A stretch of 64,000 nt of DNA from Anoxybacillus amylolyticus (GCF_001634285.1 NZ_CP015438.1:791501-855500); one strand, 5' to 3'. Positions 43,510 through 53,578 are shown, counted from the first letter of the stretch. Notes: generated from the sequence alone by a model not told the origin. Program-made: numbers and translations.

Positions 43510-46500
43510 TTGTTATCGAACTTTAGTTTTTTAATAGACAAGCCTCATTATGAAAGTTTTGCAAATGCGTGTGTAGAGGCGGAGAAAAGTTTGGTTGTGA
43601 GTCCAGCGACGTGTGCGATTTTGACGCGCCGGGCGCTGGAGCTTGCGGTGAAGTGGGTATATAGCTTTGATAGCGTGTTAAAAGTGCCGTATCAAGATAA
43701 CTTATCGAGCTTAATTCACGATCATGGGTTTATGGAGATTATTGATGAAGAGTTGTTGCCGCTGTTGCGTTACATTGTCAAACTGGGAAATGTCGCAGTT
43801 CATACAAATGCGATGATTACAAGGGAAGAAGCGATTCTTTCTTTGCATCATCTTCATCAATTTGTTTCTTGGATTGACTATTGTTATTCCGATGAATATA
43901 CCGCGACAGACTTTGATGAATCGCTCTTACAAATGGGAGAAGAAAAGCGTGAACGACCAGAAGAATTAAAAGATTTATACGAGCGGTTAAGCTCGAAAGA
44001 CAAACGTCTTGAAGAAATGATGAAAGAAAACGAAAAGCTTCGCGCCCTTCTCACCGCCAAAAGGGAAGAAAATACGAAAGAGTACGATTTCCAAGTCGAT
44101 GAGTTAAGTGAATACGAAACAAGAAAAAAATATATTGACCTCGAATTGAAACTGGCAGGGTGGGAGTTTAAAAAAGACGTTGTCGTTGAATATCCTGTCG
44201 TTGGTATGCCGAATCAAGAAGGGGTTGGCTACGTCGATTACGTCTTGTTTGGCAATAACGGCAAGCCGCTTGCGGTCATTGAAGCAAAACGTACGACCGT
44301 TGACCCTAACAAAGGAAAACAACAAGCAAAGTTATACGCCGACTGCATTGAAACGATGCACGGCCAACGTCCAATCATTTTTTACACAAACGGGTTTGAA
44401 ACGTATATTTGGGACGACCTTAACTATCCGGCGCGAAAAGTTTCTGGCTTTTACAATAAAGAAGAGCTAAGCTTACTTATTGACCGTCGAACGATGAAAA
44501 AGCCTTTCAAACACGTGCAAATCAATGAAAACATGATCAATCGCTACTATCAAAAAGAAGCGGTGTTAGCTGTATGCGATGCGCTTGAGAAAAAACAGCG
44601 TAAAGCATTGCTTGTCATGGCGACAGGAAGCGGAAAAACGCGAACAGCGATCGCGATTGTCGATGTGCTTACGCGCCATAATTGGGTAAAAAACATTTTA
44701 TTTTTAGCCGATCGGAAAGCGCTTGTGATGCAAGCGAAAAATAACTTCAGCCACCTGCTTCCGAATTTAACGTTTTGTAATTTGCTCGATAACAAAGACA
44801 ATCCAGAGGAAAGCCGCATGGTGTTTTCGACATATCCAACGATGATGAACGCGATTGACGAAGCGAAACGAAAAGACGGCAAACGGCTCTTTACAGTTGG
44901 GCATTTTGATTTAATTATCGTTGATGAATCCCATCGCAGTATTTATAAGAAGTACCGAGCGATTTTCGACTATTTTGATGCGATATTGCTTGGGCTGACC
45001 GCCACCCCAAAAGATGAAATTGACCGCAATACGTACGAAATATTTGATCTGGAAAACGGCGTGCCGACCTATGCCTATGAGTTAGATCAAGCGGTTCAAG
45101 ATGGCTATTTAGTCGATTATCGAACGATTGAAACAACGCTAAAGTTTCTCGAAGAGGGTATTCGTTACGATGACTTATCAGATGAAGAAAAAGAACGATA
45201 TGAAGAAACATTTGATGATGAAGTAGGCGAGGATATTGACAGTGCCGCGTTAAACGAATGGCTGTTTAATGACGATACGATTGATACGGTGCTGAGAGAT
45301 TTAATGGAAAAAGGAATTCGCGTCGAAGGCGGAGACAAACTCGGCAAAACGATTATTTTTGCGAAAAATCATCGCCATGCGGAACGGATTGTGGAGCGCT
45401 TTGATCGATTGTATCCTGAATATAAAGGCGGCTTTGCGCGCGTCATTGATTATAGTGTAAATTATTACCAAACATTAATCGATGATTTTTCCGACCGTAA
45501 CAAATTGCCGCAAATTGCCGTATCGGTTGATATGCTTGACACAGGTATTGATATCCCAGAAGTTGTGAATCTCATCTTTTTCAAAAAGGTGCGCTCCAAA
45601 TCAAAGTTTTGGCAAATGATTGGGCGCGGCACTCGTTTATGTAAAGATTTATTAGGAATCGGTCAAGATAAAACGCATTTTCTTATTTTCGATTATTGTG
45701 GGAACTTTGAGTTTTTTCGCCAAAATCCAAAAGGAATCGACAGAGAAATAGGCGAAAGTCTAACGGAGCGTTTATTTAACGCCAAAGTTGAAATGATTAA
45801 AGAGCTCCAGCATGTGCGTTATCAAGACGAAGAGTACATTGCTTATCGTAACGAATTAATTGATGATGTGCTTGCGCAAATGAAGAAATTAAACGAAGAG
45901 AGCTTCCGCGTACGCCAGTGCATTCAATATGTGCATAAGTTTAAAAACCGCACGAATTGGGATTCGTTGACGGTGATGGATGTAAATGAGCTTCAACAAT
46001 ATATTGCGCCGCTGATTGTTCCGCTTAACGACGACGAGTTTGCGAAACGATTTGATTTACTTATGTATACGATTGAATTAGCAAAACTTCAAACGAAAAA
46101 TGCAACAAAGCCGATTCGCAGCGTTGTTCGTACTGCGGAGGAACTAGCGAAACTTGGTTCCATTCCACAAGTAGCAGAACAAAAGTATATCATCGAAAAG
46201 GTGCAGACGGAAGAGTTTTGGAAAGAGGCAGATCTTTTTGAATTAGAAGCTGTTCGCGAAGCGTTGCGTGAATTAGTGAAATTTCTTGAACGAGAAACAA
46301 GAAAAATTTACTACACGAATTTTAAAGATCAAGTATTGGAAGTGAAAGAAAACGGTTCGATGTTAGAAGTAAATGACTTAAAAAATTATCGCAAAAAAGT
46401 CGAGCATTACCTTCATGAACATCGTGACCAGCTAGCAATTTACAAATTGCGTCATAATAAAAAGTTAACGGTGCAAGATTTGCGAATGTTAGAACACATT

Positions 46501-46851
46501 CTTTGGAACAAACTCGGGACAAAAGAAGATTATGAAAAAGAATTTGGAAATACGCCAATTATGAAACTTGTACGCAAAACGGTTGGACTTGACCCCCAAG
46601 TAGCAAACGAAGCGTTTTCGGAATTTTTATCAAACGAACGGCTAAACATTCACCAAAGTCGCTTTGTTAAACATATTGTGGACTACTTTGTAAAAAATGG
46701 TGTGATGGACAAAAAAGTACTACAAGAAGAACCGTTTAAAACTGTCGGAAGCATTGTAGATTTGTTTAAAGACAACTTAGACGATGCGCGTAAAATTATC
46801 AGCATTATTGATGAAATTAACCGAAATTCAGAAGAGATTGTAGGGGCGTAA
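43510..46851 (+). CDS. hsdR: Type I restriction endonuclease subunit (HsdR)
   Basis: A 1113-residue motor and nuclease subunit. Order: a DUF4145-like N-terminal domain (about residues 15-150), a coiled-coil stretch (about 165-200), a PD-(D/E)XK nuclease region (GYVDYVLFGNNGKPLAVIEAKR), then the helicase core with Walker A VMATGSGKTRTA, DESH box IIVDESHRS, motif III LLGLTATPKDEID and motif VI FWQMIGRGTRLCKD. It uses ATP to translocate DNA and cuts distant from the site. A TTG at 43510 follows AGGGAGGGG and gives MLSNFSFL; the frame is open from 43489. Without a working HsdS it cannot be recruited normally. Confidence 0.93.
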   Translation: MLSNFSFLIDKPHYESFANACVEAEKSLVVSPATCAILTRRALELAVKWVYSFDSVLKVPYQDNLSSLIHDHGFMEIIDEELLPLLRYIVKLGNVAVHTNAMITREEAILSLHHLHQFVSWIDYCYSDEYTATDFDESLLQMGEEKRERPEELKDLYERLSSKDKRLEEMMKENEKLRALLTAKREENTKEYDFQVDELSEYETRKKYIDLELKLAGWEFKKDVVVEYPVVGMPNQEGVGYVDYVLFGNNGKPLAVIEAKRTTVDPNKGKQQAKLYADCIETMHGQRPIIFYTNGFETYIWDDLNYPARKVSGFYNKEELSLLIDRRTMKKPFKHVQINENMINRYYQKEAVLAVCDALEKKQRKALLVMATGSGKTRTAIAIVDVLTRHNWVKNILFLADRKALVMQAKNNFSHLLPNLTFCNLLDNKDNPEESRMVFSTYPTMMNAIDEAKRKDGKRLFTVGHFDLIIVDESHRSIYKKYRAIFDYFDAILLGLTATPKDEIDRNTYEIFDLENGVPTYAYELDQAVQDGYLVDYRTIETTLKFLEEGIRYDDLSDEEKERYEETFDDEVGEDIDSAALNEWLFNDDTIDTVLRDLMEKGIRVEGGDKLGKTIIFAKNHRHAERIVERFDRLYPEYKGGFARVIDYSVNYYQTLIDDFSDRNKLPQIAVSVDMLDTGIDIPEVVNLIFFKKVRSKSKFWQMIGRGTRLCKDLLGIGQDKTHFLIFDYCGNFEFFRQNPKGIDREIGESLTERLFNAKVEMIKELQHVRYQDEEYIAYRNELIDDVLAQMKKLNEESFRVRQCIQYVHKFKNRTNWDSLTVMDVNELQQYIAPLIVPLNDDEFAKRFDLLMYTIELAKLQTKNATKPIRSVVRTAEELAKLGSIPQVAEQKYIIEKVQTEEFWKEADLFELEAVREALRELVKFLERETRKIYYTNFKDQVLEVKENGSMLEVNDLKNYRKKVEHYLHEHRDQLAIYKLRHNKKLTVQDLRMLEHILWNKLGTKEDYEKEFGNTPIMKLVRKTVGLDPQVANEAFSEFLSNERLNIHQSRFVKHIVDYFVKNGVMDKKVLQEEPFKTVGSIVDLFKDNLDDARKIISIIDEINRNSEEIVGA

Positions 46852-46857
46852 TACAAA

Positions 46858-46896
46858 AACCCCAGAGAGCGCGCTATTTGTTCTCTGGGGGTTATC
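46858..46896. terminator. Bidirectional terminator after hsdR
   Basis: The stem ACCCCAGAGA/TCTCTGGGGGT with a loop of about 13 bases; the minus strand ends TTTTTG. It separates hsdR from the convergent toxin-antitoxin-like pair. Confidence 0.85.
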
Positions 46897-47131
46897 AAAA
46901 ACCTAAATGTCTTTCTAACGCCTCAATATCATCAGCATCAGTCAATATACTTAAAGCCCAATGATAAGGCGACTCGTGAAAGCCCATTGGGTCTTTCGCT
47001 AACGACCGAACAACATCTGACTTTTGAATAAGCTCTTTTGCTTCTGTTTCGCTTTTTCCAAATTCTTTTATCAGTTCACGTATAATGTGTTGAACCATTA
47101 TTTCGATGTCTTTTTGAATGATCATAGACAT
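46895..47131 (-). CDS. Small partner protein of the DUF3990 gene (possible antitoxin)
   Basis: A 78-residue mostly helical protein, MSMIIQKDIEIMVQHIIREL at the start and LAKDPMGFHESPYHWALSIL in the middle. It overlaps the DUF3990 gene by 10 bases and its ribosome site (CGGAGGTGA) lies within that gene, so the two are translationally coupled. DUF3990 genes often have a small DUF3791-type partner; similarity here is only in size, order and general pattern. An antitoxin role is inferred. No DNA-binding motif is seen. Confidence 0.6.
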   Translation of the reverse strand: MSMIIQKDIEIMVQHIIRELIKEFGKSETEAKELIQKSDVVRSLAKDPMGFHESPYHWALSILTDADDIEALERHLGF

Positions 47132-47676
47132 GTAATCACCTCCGAAATGTTTAAGAGCTGTATAGCCGTATTTGTGAGCACGGCTAGCTGATCTTTATCC
47201 TTATAAGCACGTATACTTTTATAATCTGCTGATTGTAACCCACCGTCCGCCACTAGCCCATAAATCCAATCATAGTCGCATGAAGAAAAAGAGTGATTTA
47301 CTTGTCTCATTCTCCATACAAAATGTTGCCATTGTTCATTCTCTTGATCGAAAATACGGTGTTTTAAATTTAACCAGTTATTTGCATTTTTAATCTTTAT
47401 TTTAAGTACAACAGGTTGAAAATCTTTTTTCATTCCAAGGAAATCCCTAATAGTAATTCCTTCTTTTTCAAGAGCATGCGGAATAGGAATAGGTCTTTCC
47501 TTTCTGCGCATTGCCCATTCTCGAGCTTGATTAAATTGAGTGGTTACATAAAAACCAGAACCGAAGTCTGTTCCCCCCTTACCTCTACGGTATATTTGAA
47601 TTCCATGTTTAACAATGATATCTGCATATAAACTAATTGTTCCGTGGTATAATGGTGAACAAGGATCATAATACAT
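47122..47676 (-). CDS. DUF3990 (ADP-ribosyltransferase-like) protein, possible toxin
   Basis: A 184-residue protein of the DUF3990 type: SPLYHGTISLYADII at the N-terminus, the block GGTDFGSGFYVTTQFNQAREW (about residues 34-54) and CDYDWIYGLVADGG in the second half. The YHGT and DFGSGFY motifs are consistent with the ADP-ribosyltransferase fold (NAD-binding H and Y). This family is predicted to modify a host target and frequently sits in conflict islands with a small neighbour. The upstream ribosome site is weak. It is transcribed before its partner gene, an order seen in some toxin-antitoxin pairs. Confidence 0.7.
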   Translation of the reverse strand: MYYDPCSPLYHGTISLYADIIVKHGIQIYRRGKGGTDFGSGFYVTTQFNQAREWAMRRKERPIPIPHALEKEGITIRDFLGMKKDFQPVVLKIKIKNANNWLNLKHRIFDQENEQWQHFVWRMRQVNHSFSSCDYDWIYGLVADGGLQSADYKSIRAYKDKDQLAVLTNTAIQLLNISEVITCL

Positions 47677-47802
47677 ACTTAAAATCCCAAACCCTTTACA
47701 CTTTTATGTATAACCATTATAACATGTACGATAGTAATTACTAAAGCTACTTCATCATGGAAAATAACAGAAAAGTTCGAAAAACAGAGGGAGCTGAAAC
47801 AA

Positions 47803-49251
47803 TTGAACATTGGCTGGAACTTTGATAACAGTTACGCTCGGTTGCCGGAGCGGTTTTTTACGAGGATTCACCCAACGCCTGTCAGCGCACCGCAGCTTGT
47901 GGTGCTCAATCGTTCGCTTGCGGAGGAGCTGGGGCTAAATGCAGAGGCGTTAGCGAGCGAAGAAGGAGTGGCGGTGTTTGCGGGGAATCGCATTCCGGAA
48001 GGGGCGGAACCGTTAGCGCAGGCGTATGCTGGGCATCAGTTTGGCCATTTTAATATGCTTGGCGATGGGCGCGCGATTTTGCTTGGCGAGCATGTGACGC
48101 CAAACGGAGAGCGGGTCGATATTCAGCTGAAAGGGGCAGGTCGGACGCCATATTCGCGCGGTGGGGATGGTCGTGCGGCGCTTGGTCCGATGCTTCGTGA
48201 GTACATCATTAGCGAGGCGATGCACGCGCTTCGTATTCCGACAACGCGCAGTTTAGCGGTTGTGACAACAGGAGAAGTCATCATTCGGGAGACGGAATTG
48301 CGGGGCGCGGTATTGACGCGCATCGCTGCGAGCCATTTGCGTGTCGGGACGTTTCAATATGCGGCGCATTGGGGGACGTTGGAAGAATTGAAAGCGTTAT
48401 CTGATTATGCGTTACAACGGCATTTTCCCGGCTTTGAAAATGTTTCGAACCGCTATCTTTTCTTGCTTGAGGAAGTGATGAAGCGGCAGGCAGCACTTGT
48501 GGCAAAATGGCAATTAGTTGGATTCGTTCATGGCGTGATGAATACCGACAATATGACGATTAGCGGAGAAACGATTGATTACGGACCGTGTGCATTCATG
48601 GATGTGTATGATCCAGCAACAGTGTTTAGTTCCATTGACACGCAAGGGCGGTATGCGTATGGCAATCAGCCGTATATTGCGGGCTGGAACATCGCCCGCT
48701 TGGCAGAAAGTCTTTTGCCGCTTTTACATGATGAAGAAGAAAAAGCGATCGAGCTTGCGCAAGAGGTGATTGAGCGGTTTCCAAAGTTATATGAAACGTA
48801 TTGGTTACAAGGAATGCGGGCAAAACTTGGGCTTTGTACGGAAGAAGAGGAAGATAAAAAGCTGATCGGTGAGCTTCTTCATCTGATGTATACGCATCGC
48901 GCGGATTATACGAATACGTTTCGGGCCTTAACGTTAGAGGAATGGGAAGGGGCGTTTTGCACGGAGGAATTTCGAGACTGGCATACACGTTGGCAAGCAA
49001 GAGTAAATAGACAGGACATGACAAAAGATGAAGTGCAACAGTTGATGCGCCTAAATAATCCTGCGATTATCCCGCGCAACCATCGCGTAGAAGAAGCGTT
49101 AGAAGCAGCTGTCGAACGGGGGGATTGCAGCGTGATGGAGCGATTGCTTCATGCCCTTTCTCACCCTTATGCGTACACGAAAGAACAGGAAGAATATGCC
49201 AAGCCCCCTGCACCGTCTGATCGACCATATCGGACGTTTTGTGGGACGTGA
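47803..49251 (+). CDS. selO: Protein adenylyltransferase SelO (YdiU family)
   Basis: A 482-residue pseudokinase-fold enzyme that transfers AMP to protein Ser/Thr/Tyr residues. Family blocks seen are [43 protein letters not shown] (nucleotide-binding) and [20 protein letters not shown] (the catalytic-loop equivalent). The start is TTG 47803 behind GAGGGAGCTG. It ends without selenocysteine, as in Firmicutes homologues. It closes the accessory island on the right; divergent from the DUF3990 gene. Confidence 0.93.
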   Translation: MNIGWNFDNSYARLPERFFTRIHPTPVSAPQLVVLNRSLAEELGLNAEALASEEGVAVFAGNRIPEGAEPLAQAYAGHQFGHFNMLGDGRAILLGEHVTPNGERVDIQLKGAGRTPYSRGGDGRAALGPMLREYIISEAMHALRIPTTRSLAVVTTGEVIIRETELRGAVLTRIAASHLRVGTFQYAAHWGTLEELKALSDYALQRHFPGFENVSNRYLFLLEEVMKRQAALVAKWQLVGFVHGVMNTDNMTISGETIDYGPCAFMDVYDPATVFSSIDTQGRYAYGNQPYIAGWNIARLAESLLPLLHDEEEKAIELAQEVIERFPKLYETYWLQGMRAKLGLCTEEEEDKKLIGELLHLMYTHRADYTNTFRALTLEEWEGAFCTEEFRDWHTRWQARVNRQDMTKDEVQQLMRLNNPAIIPRNHRVEEALEAAVERGDCSVMERLLHALSHPYAYTKEQEEYAKPPAPSDRPYRTFCGT

Positions 49252-49403
49252 GATGTGTTTCAACACTTTATTGAATAAAAAGAGGATAGAAAATTTTTAT
49301 GGCAGCCTTTATTTAGGTAAAATTTAACAGTGAACAAAGACTATCTCAAGAGGTTGTTGAATTATAGTTTTACGGGGTTGTTTCTTCGTACGTATAATAT
49401 GTA

Positions 49404-49432
49404 AGGGTGTCCCGTTATTTTAGGGACACCCT
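49404..49432. terminator. Stable hairpin beyond the small membrane protein gene
   Basis: A perfect 10-bp stem AGGGTGTCCC/GGGACACCCT with a 9-base loop. No strong T tract follows on either strand, so termination is uncertain. The 180-bp gap after selO holds nothing else. Confidence 0.55.
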
Positions 49433-49651
49433 CTATTTGCGATATCGCTCTCCACCGTACCGATGCAAATCGTCCACTTTTTTCATGGAATACCACTGTC
49501 CGACCGACAACGATAGAACCATAAACACACTGCCAACCGCAAACCCAACTTTGTAATAGCCTACGAAAAAGAGCAAAAAGGAACTGATAAGTGAGACAAG
49601 CAAGATAGCGATTAGCCACGTTTTCATTTTTTCTTTTCTTTTTCCCTCCAT
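49433..49651 (-). CDS. Small hypothetical membrane protein (72 aa)
   Basis: A 72-residue protein with a basic N-terminus (MEGKRKEKMK) and two hydrophobic segments (about residues 11-31 and 34-52) followed by a charged tail (YSMKKVDDLHRYGGERYRK). GGAGG lies 7 bases before ATG 49651. A longer overlapping frame in another phase (to 49694) has no comparable composition and is rejected. No family was recognised. Confidence 0.7.
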   Translation of the reverse strand: MEGKRKEKMKTWLIAILLVSLISSFLLFFVGYYKVGFAVGSVFMVLSLSVGQWYSMKKVDDLHRYGGERYRK

Positions 49652-49811
49652 TAGGCATCCTCCATGTGTGAAAAGATAATTTTATCATAACCAATTAGAA
49701 AGATAGCTTCAAGGAGAGTAAATGTGGGGAAGGTGAGCCAAAGAATGGTCACTCTTCCTCATCTTGAAGTAGTAACTATGTAAATGCGTGTGAATATAAT
49801 ATGTAGTTGTT

Positions 49812-50168
49812 TTATTTATTGTTTATGGAAGTAGTTTGGTTGTGTTCAACCAAGGAGATAATATCTTTGATAATGCGATAAACATGGATTTTTTGTTTTT
49901 CATCCAACTTTTTTAATAGAGTGATAATTTCTTGATCAATACCATCCAATGTTTCCTCCTGTTCATGTACAAGCCAATCGATAGACACGTTCAATACTTT
50001 GCTTATGGGAATGATGACATCTATTCTTGGTGTGACAACCCCGTTAATCACTTTGCTAATCGTACTTTTTGGTTGTCCAGTTTTTTCGATTAAGTCTTTT
50101 TGCTTCATATTCAATTCTTTTAGCCGCTTTTTTATTTGTTTGCTTAATACTTGCTTCACATCGTTCAC
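49812..50168 (-). CDS. XRE-family transcriptional regulator
   Basis: A 118-residue regulator. The N-terminal helix-turn-helix (about residues 10-66; MKQKDLIEKTGQPKSTISKV) is typical of the cro/C1 family, followed by a helical dimerisation tail (about 75-118). It resembles SinR-like small regulators in layout but has no SinI-type partner here. The start is GTG with GAAAGGATTG upstream. It is divergent from the EAL gene 660 bp away. The target is unknown. Confidence 0.85.
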   Translation of the reverse strand: MNDVKQVLSKQIKKRLKELNMKQKDLIEKTGQPKSTISKVINGVVTPRIDVIIPISKVLNVSIDWLVHEQEETLDGIDQEIITLLKKLDEKQKIHVYRIIKDIISLVEHNQTTSINNK

Positions 50169-50829
50169 GAAAATTCAATCCTTTCAGAAAAAGGTAATAA
50201 AATATCCTTTTTTGGTTATTTTTTTGTTGAAAAATTCCTAATAAGGAACTATAATGTGAGTTAAGAGGAAAAAATATGCTATATTGTCGTTTTCGACAAC
50301 CGTTTATCTATTGTGTATGAAAAGCGTTTTTTAATTTTATATATCGATTTATTATAATAAAAGGAGTGGTTTTTCCATATAAAACCGAGTTAACGTTTTA
50401 TTATGAGTAAGGCAACAGCTATTGGATATGTTCTCATAAGACCATTTCCTGTCGGTTGTTCATGATATAAACTGAATAATAAAGATCGGAATCAGTGCTT
50501 GCACATCTACTATCTCGCTTATGTTTGCCTGCATATAGAATAGGTGCTTTAGTGTAAAAGTAGCTGATTTTATTGATTTTGTTCTGATATTTTTTAAAAT
50601 TTAGTCTTTACCAAACAAATGGATTAGTAATATGTTTTTCTGTGAAAACAATCATTCCTTGAACGGTTATTTTCATGTTTGGTGGCGAGAAAAACTTCTT
50701 CAAGGGTGGTTTTTAAAAAAGCGTTAAATATATTTTACCATTTCCTTAAAAAGTCCTTCATTTCAAATTTTTATAAAAAACATAGGTTTTTAGTATGAGG
50801 GAAATTTAGCTTAAATAGAGGTCGCAGCT
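50169..50829. other. AT-rich 661-bp gap without a gene
   Basis: No credible coding frame was found on either strand. It contains a palindrome TTGTCGTTTTCGACAA (50284-50299), including one exact Spo0A-type core, several A/T-rich promoter-like stretches and many short stop-interrupted frames. It may be an unusually long regulatory region for the divergent XRE and EAL genes or the trace of a deleted gene. Confidence 0.5.
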
Positions 50830-51564
50830 ATGGAAAGTAACATGACTATCAGAGATATTATAGTGAATCAGTTGTTCGAGAATGTGTTCCAACCAATCTA
50901 TCGTTTGATTGATTGGGATATTATTGGATACGAGAGCTTATTCCGCTGTCCATTTGTTTCTAATCCTGAGGAATTTTTTTTGTATGTTAATGAGCATGGC
51001 AGTATTTATAATCTTGATATTGCTTCCATAGTAAATTCGCTGAAACAATTTTCTATATATAATAAATCTGTTTCATATAATGTATGTTTATTTTTAAATG
51101 TGTACCCATCTACGATCGCAATGCCTTTTTTTCCGCAAGTGATGAATCAGTTAGTCAAAAATGTTTCTTTGCTTCATCAACAAGTGATTTTAGAAATTAA
51201 CGAATCGGAGAAAGTGGAGAATCTAGATAAGGTATTGAGTAACATATATTTGCTAAAAGAACAGGGGTTTCTTATTGCGGTTGATGATTTAGGAAAACGG
51301 GACTGTTCGCTACAACTATTCATCGAAATAGGACCGAGTGTCATAAAAGTGGATCGATCATTTGCGAAAAATTTATCCAAAGATACAAAAAAACAAAGAT
51401 ATTTGTCATCAGTTGTCCAGCTTTTTGGAAAGGATACAAAAATCGTATTGGAAGGAATTGAAACAGAAGAAGATTTTCAGTGTGCGAAATGGTTAGGTGT
51501 TTCCTATGGTCAAGGATATTATTTAGGAAAACCAAGCAAGTTAAGCGTGAAAACAGCATTGTAA
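50830..51564 (+). CDS. Stand-alone EAL-domain protein
   Basis: A 244-residue protein consisting of one EAL domain. Most catalytic positions seem kept: YESLF (EAL variant ESL), FLNVYPS (Asn), EINESEKV (Glu), VDDLGKRDC (Asp-Asp), IKVDRSFAK (Lys), EGIETEEDF (Glu) and YGQGYYLGKP (Gln). The loop after DD reads LGKRDCS rather than the usual FGTGYSS, so activity may be weakened. It would hydrolyse cyclic di-GMP or act as its receptor. There is no GGDEF or sensor domain. A terminator separates it from the LuxR-type gene. Confidence 0.85.
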   Translation: MESNMTIRDIIVNQLFENVFQPIYRLIDWDIIGYESLFRCPFVSNPEEFFLYVNEHGSIYNLDIASIVNSLKQFSIYNKSVSYNVCLFLNVYPSTIAMPFFPQVMNQLVKNVSLLHQQVILEINESEKVENLDKVLSNIYLLKEQGFLIAVDDLGKRDCSLQLFIEIGPSVIKVDRSFAKNLSKDTKKQRYLSSVVQLFGKDTKIVLEGIETEEDFQCAKWLGVSYGQGYYLGKPSKLSVKTAL

Positions 51565-51602
51565 AATAGACTCCATGCAATGTTCAAACGCTATTTTTTA
51601 TG

Positions 51603-51628
51603 AATAGGTCTATGAACCTATTTTTTTT
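51603..51628 (+). terminator. Terminator after the EAL gene
   Basis: The stem AATAGGT/ACCTATT followed by about eight T residues. Confidence 0.8.
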
Positions 51629-51677
51629 ATGATTGAGTATTGAATGTTAAACTATATTTTAGAAAAGAGGGATTAAA

Positions 51678-53315
51678 TTGGATACGGGGGAATTGCTGCA
51701 AAGTATTCAAAATGCCTATGCTTCTCTTATCGGTTTACCAATTGTGATAATCGATTCTTCAAAAACATCGATAACATCGATTTCTCATATAAATGACTTT
51801 AGTAAAGAGATGATATGTTCAGTGCAAGAAGAAATACAAATGATGCTTTCAAAAAATTGGGATGATTATTTACAGCTAACATCGCCTATGATGATAGACG
51901 CTGTTTTTGATGGAGTGAAAGCAATTATCGCGCCGATTATTGTGGAAGAACAAGTTCGTTATTTAATCTGGGGAGGACCATTTTTGCTATTTGGAGGAAA
52001 AGAAAAACTTAAAAACAACGTACGGTTTGCAGAAATTATTCAAACAGCAAGTGAATATTCCTTATTGAATATCCAAACAAAAATGCAGATGATGAAAGAA
52101 ATGGCACATGTGTGCTCTCGTTTAGTCGAAGCAGAACAAAAGCAAGAAAAAAGTACAGAACAATTGAGAAAATGGTATCAAGTAGCTGAATGGTCTTTAT
52201 GGAAAACAGATTTCATCGAATCGTATTTACACTTATTTCGAAATTTACATGCTTCCATTGACATAGTCGCTTATGCAGAACGGACAGAGGAGAAATATTT
52301 CATCATCCAAGAAGTTTCAAGCCGAGAAGAAGAGAAAAAATGGCTAGGAGCCGTTTACTCTATCGATCATCCAGTCGTAAGTTGGATTGTACAGAAAGGG
52401 CGACCATTATATTTAGAACATATAGAAAGAAAGTGGCAGTTTGCCGATTCTCTTCATAAAAATAGTGAATTAAAAACACTGTACCTTTATCCTATTAAGG
52501 ATGGAGAATCGGTTTCAGGTTGTATTTTTGTCGGGAGTAAAGAAAAAGTACGGCTTTCTGAAGAAATAAAAGAGAAGGGTCGTTTACTTACAAAATTTAT
52601 CGAATTATTACGATGTTGCCAAGAATCATCTCTTGTAAAAAAGCAATTTTCCAAGTTAGAAAAGTTAAGTAAGTTAATGGAAAAAAAACGTATCGATGAA
52701 ATGATGCAAATGGCAGCAGATTTATCATGCGATTTAGTAGACGGGGAACGTAGTACTCTTGTTCTCCAGAAAGGCGATGAGAAAAAAATATTCACGAGTA
52801 GTAAACGAAATCTCGTTTATCGAGGACGTGATGAATCCAGAGAGAAGTTTTCCCAAGACATTCTGTTCCAGCAACCAAATAAATCGATTATCGAACGTCC
52901 ATTTTTTGTTAATGAACATCTTCAAGGCATAGTAACAGTGCAATTAGAGAAAAGGGAGGTGACAAAAGAGCAAGAGCTAAGCCTTTCTTTATTAGTGGCG
53001 TGGTTAAAAACGTTTTTAGAGCACTCGTTTTCTTCTCAGCAAGAAACAGCATCTAATATAGCTCAACAGTATTTTTCACAAATATTAACACCGAGAGAAA
53101 TGGACGTACTAAAACACCTTATCGAGGGGTGTAGTAATAATGAAATTGCTGCGAAATTATATGTGAGTGTACATACAGTTAAAAACCATATCACAAATAT
53201 TTTCCAAAAATTAGAAGTGAAAGATCGTTCGCAACTCATAGCAATGGTTTATCAATTGAACTTCGAAAGAAACATGCCTTCTGTATTTTTTAATGAAAAA
53301 GACGGATGCCAGTGA
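51678..53315 (+). CDS. LuxR-type regulator with PocR-like and GAF-like sensor domains
   Basis: A 545-residue regulator. The first 130 residues look like a PocR sensory domain (GVKAIIAPIIVEEQVRYLIWGGPFL); the middle (about 180-330 and 340-440) has two GAF-like regions; the C-terminus is a LuxR helix-turn-helix (LTPREMDVLKHLIEGCSNNE, then IAAKLYVSVHTVKNHITNIF). There is no receiver domain. The start is TTG 51678, with AAAAGAGGGATTA before it; no upstream ATG fits. The effector and targets are unknown; the preceding EAL gene is an obvious candidate. Confidence 0.85.
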   Translation: MDTGELLQSIQNAYASLIGLPIVIIDSSKTSITSISHINDFSKEMICSVQEEIQMMLSKNWDDYLQLTSPMMIDAVFDGVKAIIAPIIVEEQVRYLIWGGPFLLFGGKEKLKNNVRFAEIIQTASEYSLLNIQTKMQMMKEMAHVCSRLVEAEQKQEKSTEQLRKWYQVAEWSLWKTDFIESYLHLFRNLHASIDIVAYAERTEEKYFIIQEVSSREEEKKWLGAVYSIDHPVVSWIVQKGRPLYLEHIERKWQFADSLHKNSELKTLYLYPIKDGESVSGCIFVGSKEKVRLSEEIKEKGRLLTKFIELLRCCQESSLVKKQFSKLEKLSKLMEKKRIDEMMQMAADLSCDLVDGERSTLVLQKGDEKKIFTSSKRNLVYRGRDESREKFSQDILFQQPNKSIIERPFFVNEHLQGIVTVQLEKREVTKEQELSLSLLVAWLKTFLEHSFSSQQETASNIAQQYFSQILTPREMDVLKHLIEGCSNNEIAAKLYVSVHTVKNHITNIFQKLEVKDRSQLIAMVYQLNFERNMPSVFFNEKDGCQ

Positions 53316-53365
53316 AGAAAGTGTATTATATAATAAAATCAACAACAACTTGAAAGGTGAGCACC

Positions 53366-53578
53366 ATGAAAGCCTACCGCGTGTGCTGGCATTCGTTAGT
53401 GGAAGATGGGAGTATGTTGGAAGGGAGAAGTCTTGTGTACGCTGATTCGCCAGAAGAAGCGGCGGAGCAAGTTGTGTGGAAAAAGACGAAAGAGTATCGT
53501 TTGAAGCCAGAATGGATGCGCGTTGAATCAGTGACGGAAATTCCGAGTTTGCATACTGAGCAAAAGGCGGCCCTATAA
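53366..53578 (+). CDS. Hypothetical protein (70 aa)
   Basis: A 70-residue protein, MKAYRVCWHSLVEDGS at the start, containing the stretch ADSPEEAAEQVVWKKTKEYR and ending LHTEQKAAL. ATG 53366 follows GAAAGGTGAGC. The beta-alpha pattern with a helix rich in Glu and Ala recalls small DpnD/PcfM- or YodL-like proteins, but no family is firmly recognised. It follows the LuxR gene by 50 bases and ends in a terminator. Confidence 0.65.
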   Translation: MKAYRVCWHSLVEDGSMLEGRSLVYADSPEEAAEQVVWKKTKEYRLKPEWMRVESVTEIPSLHTEQKAAL

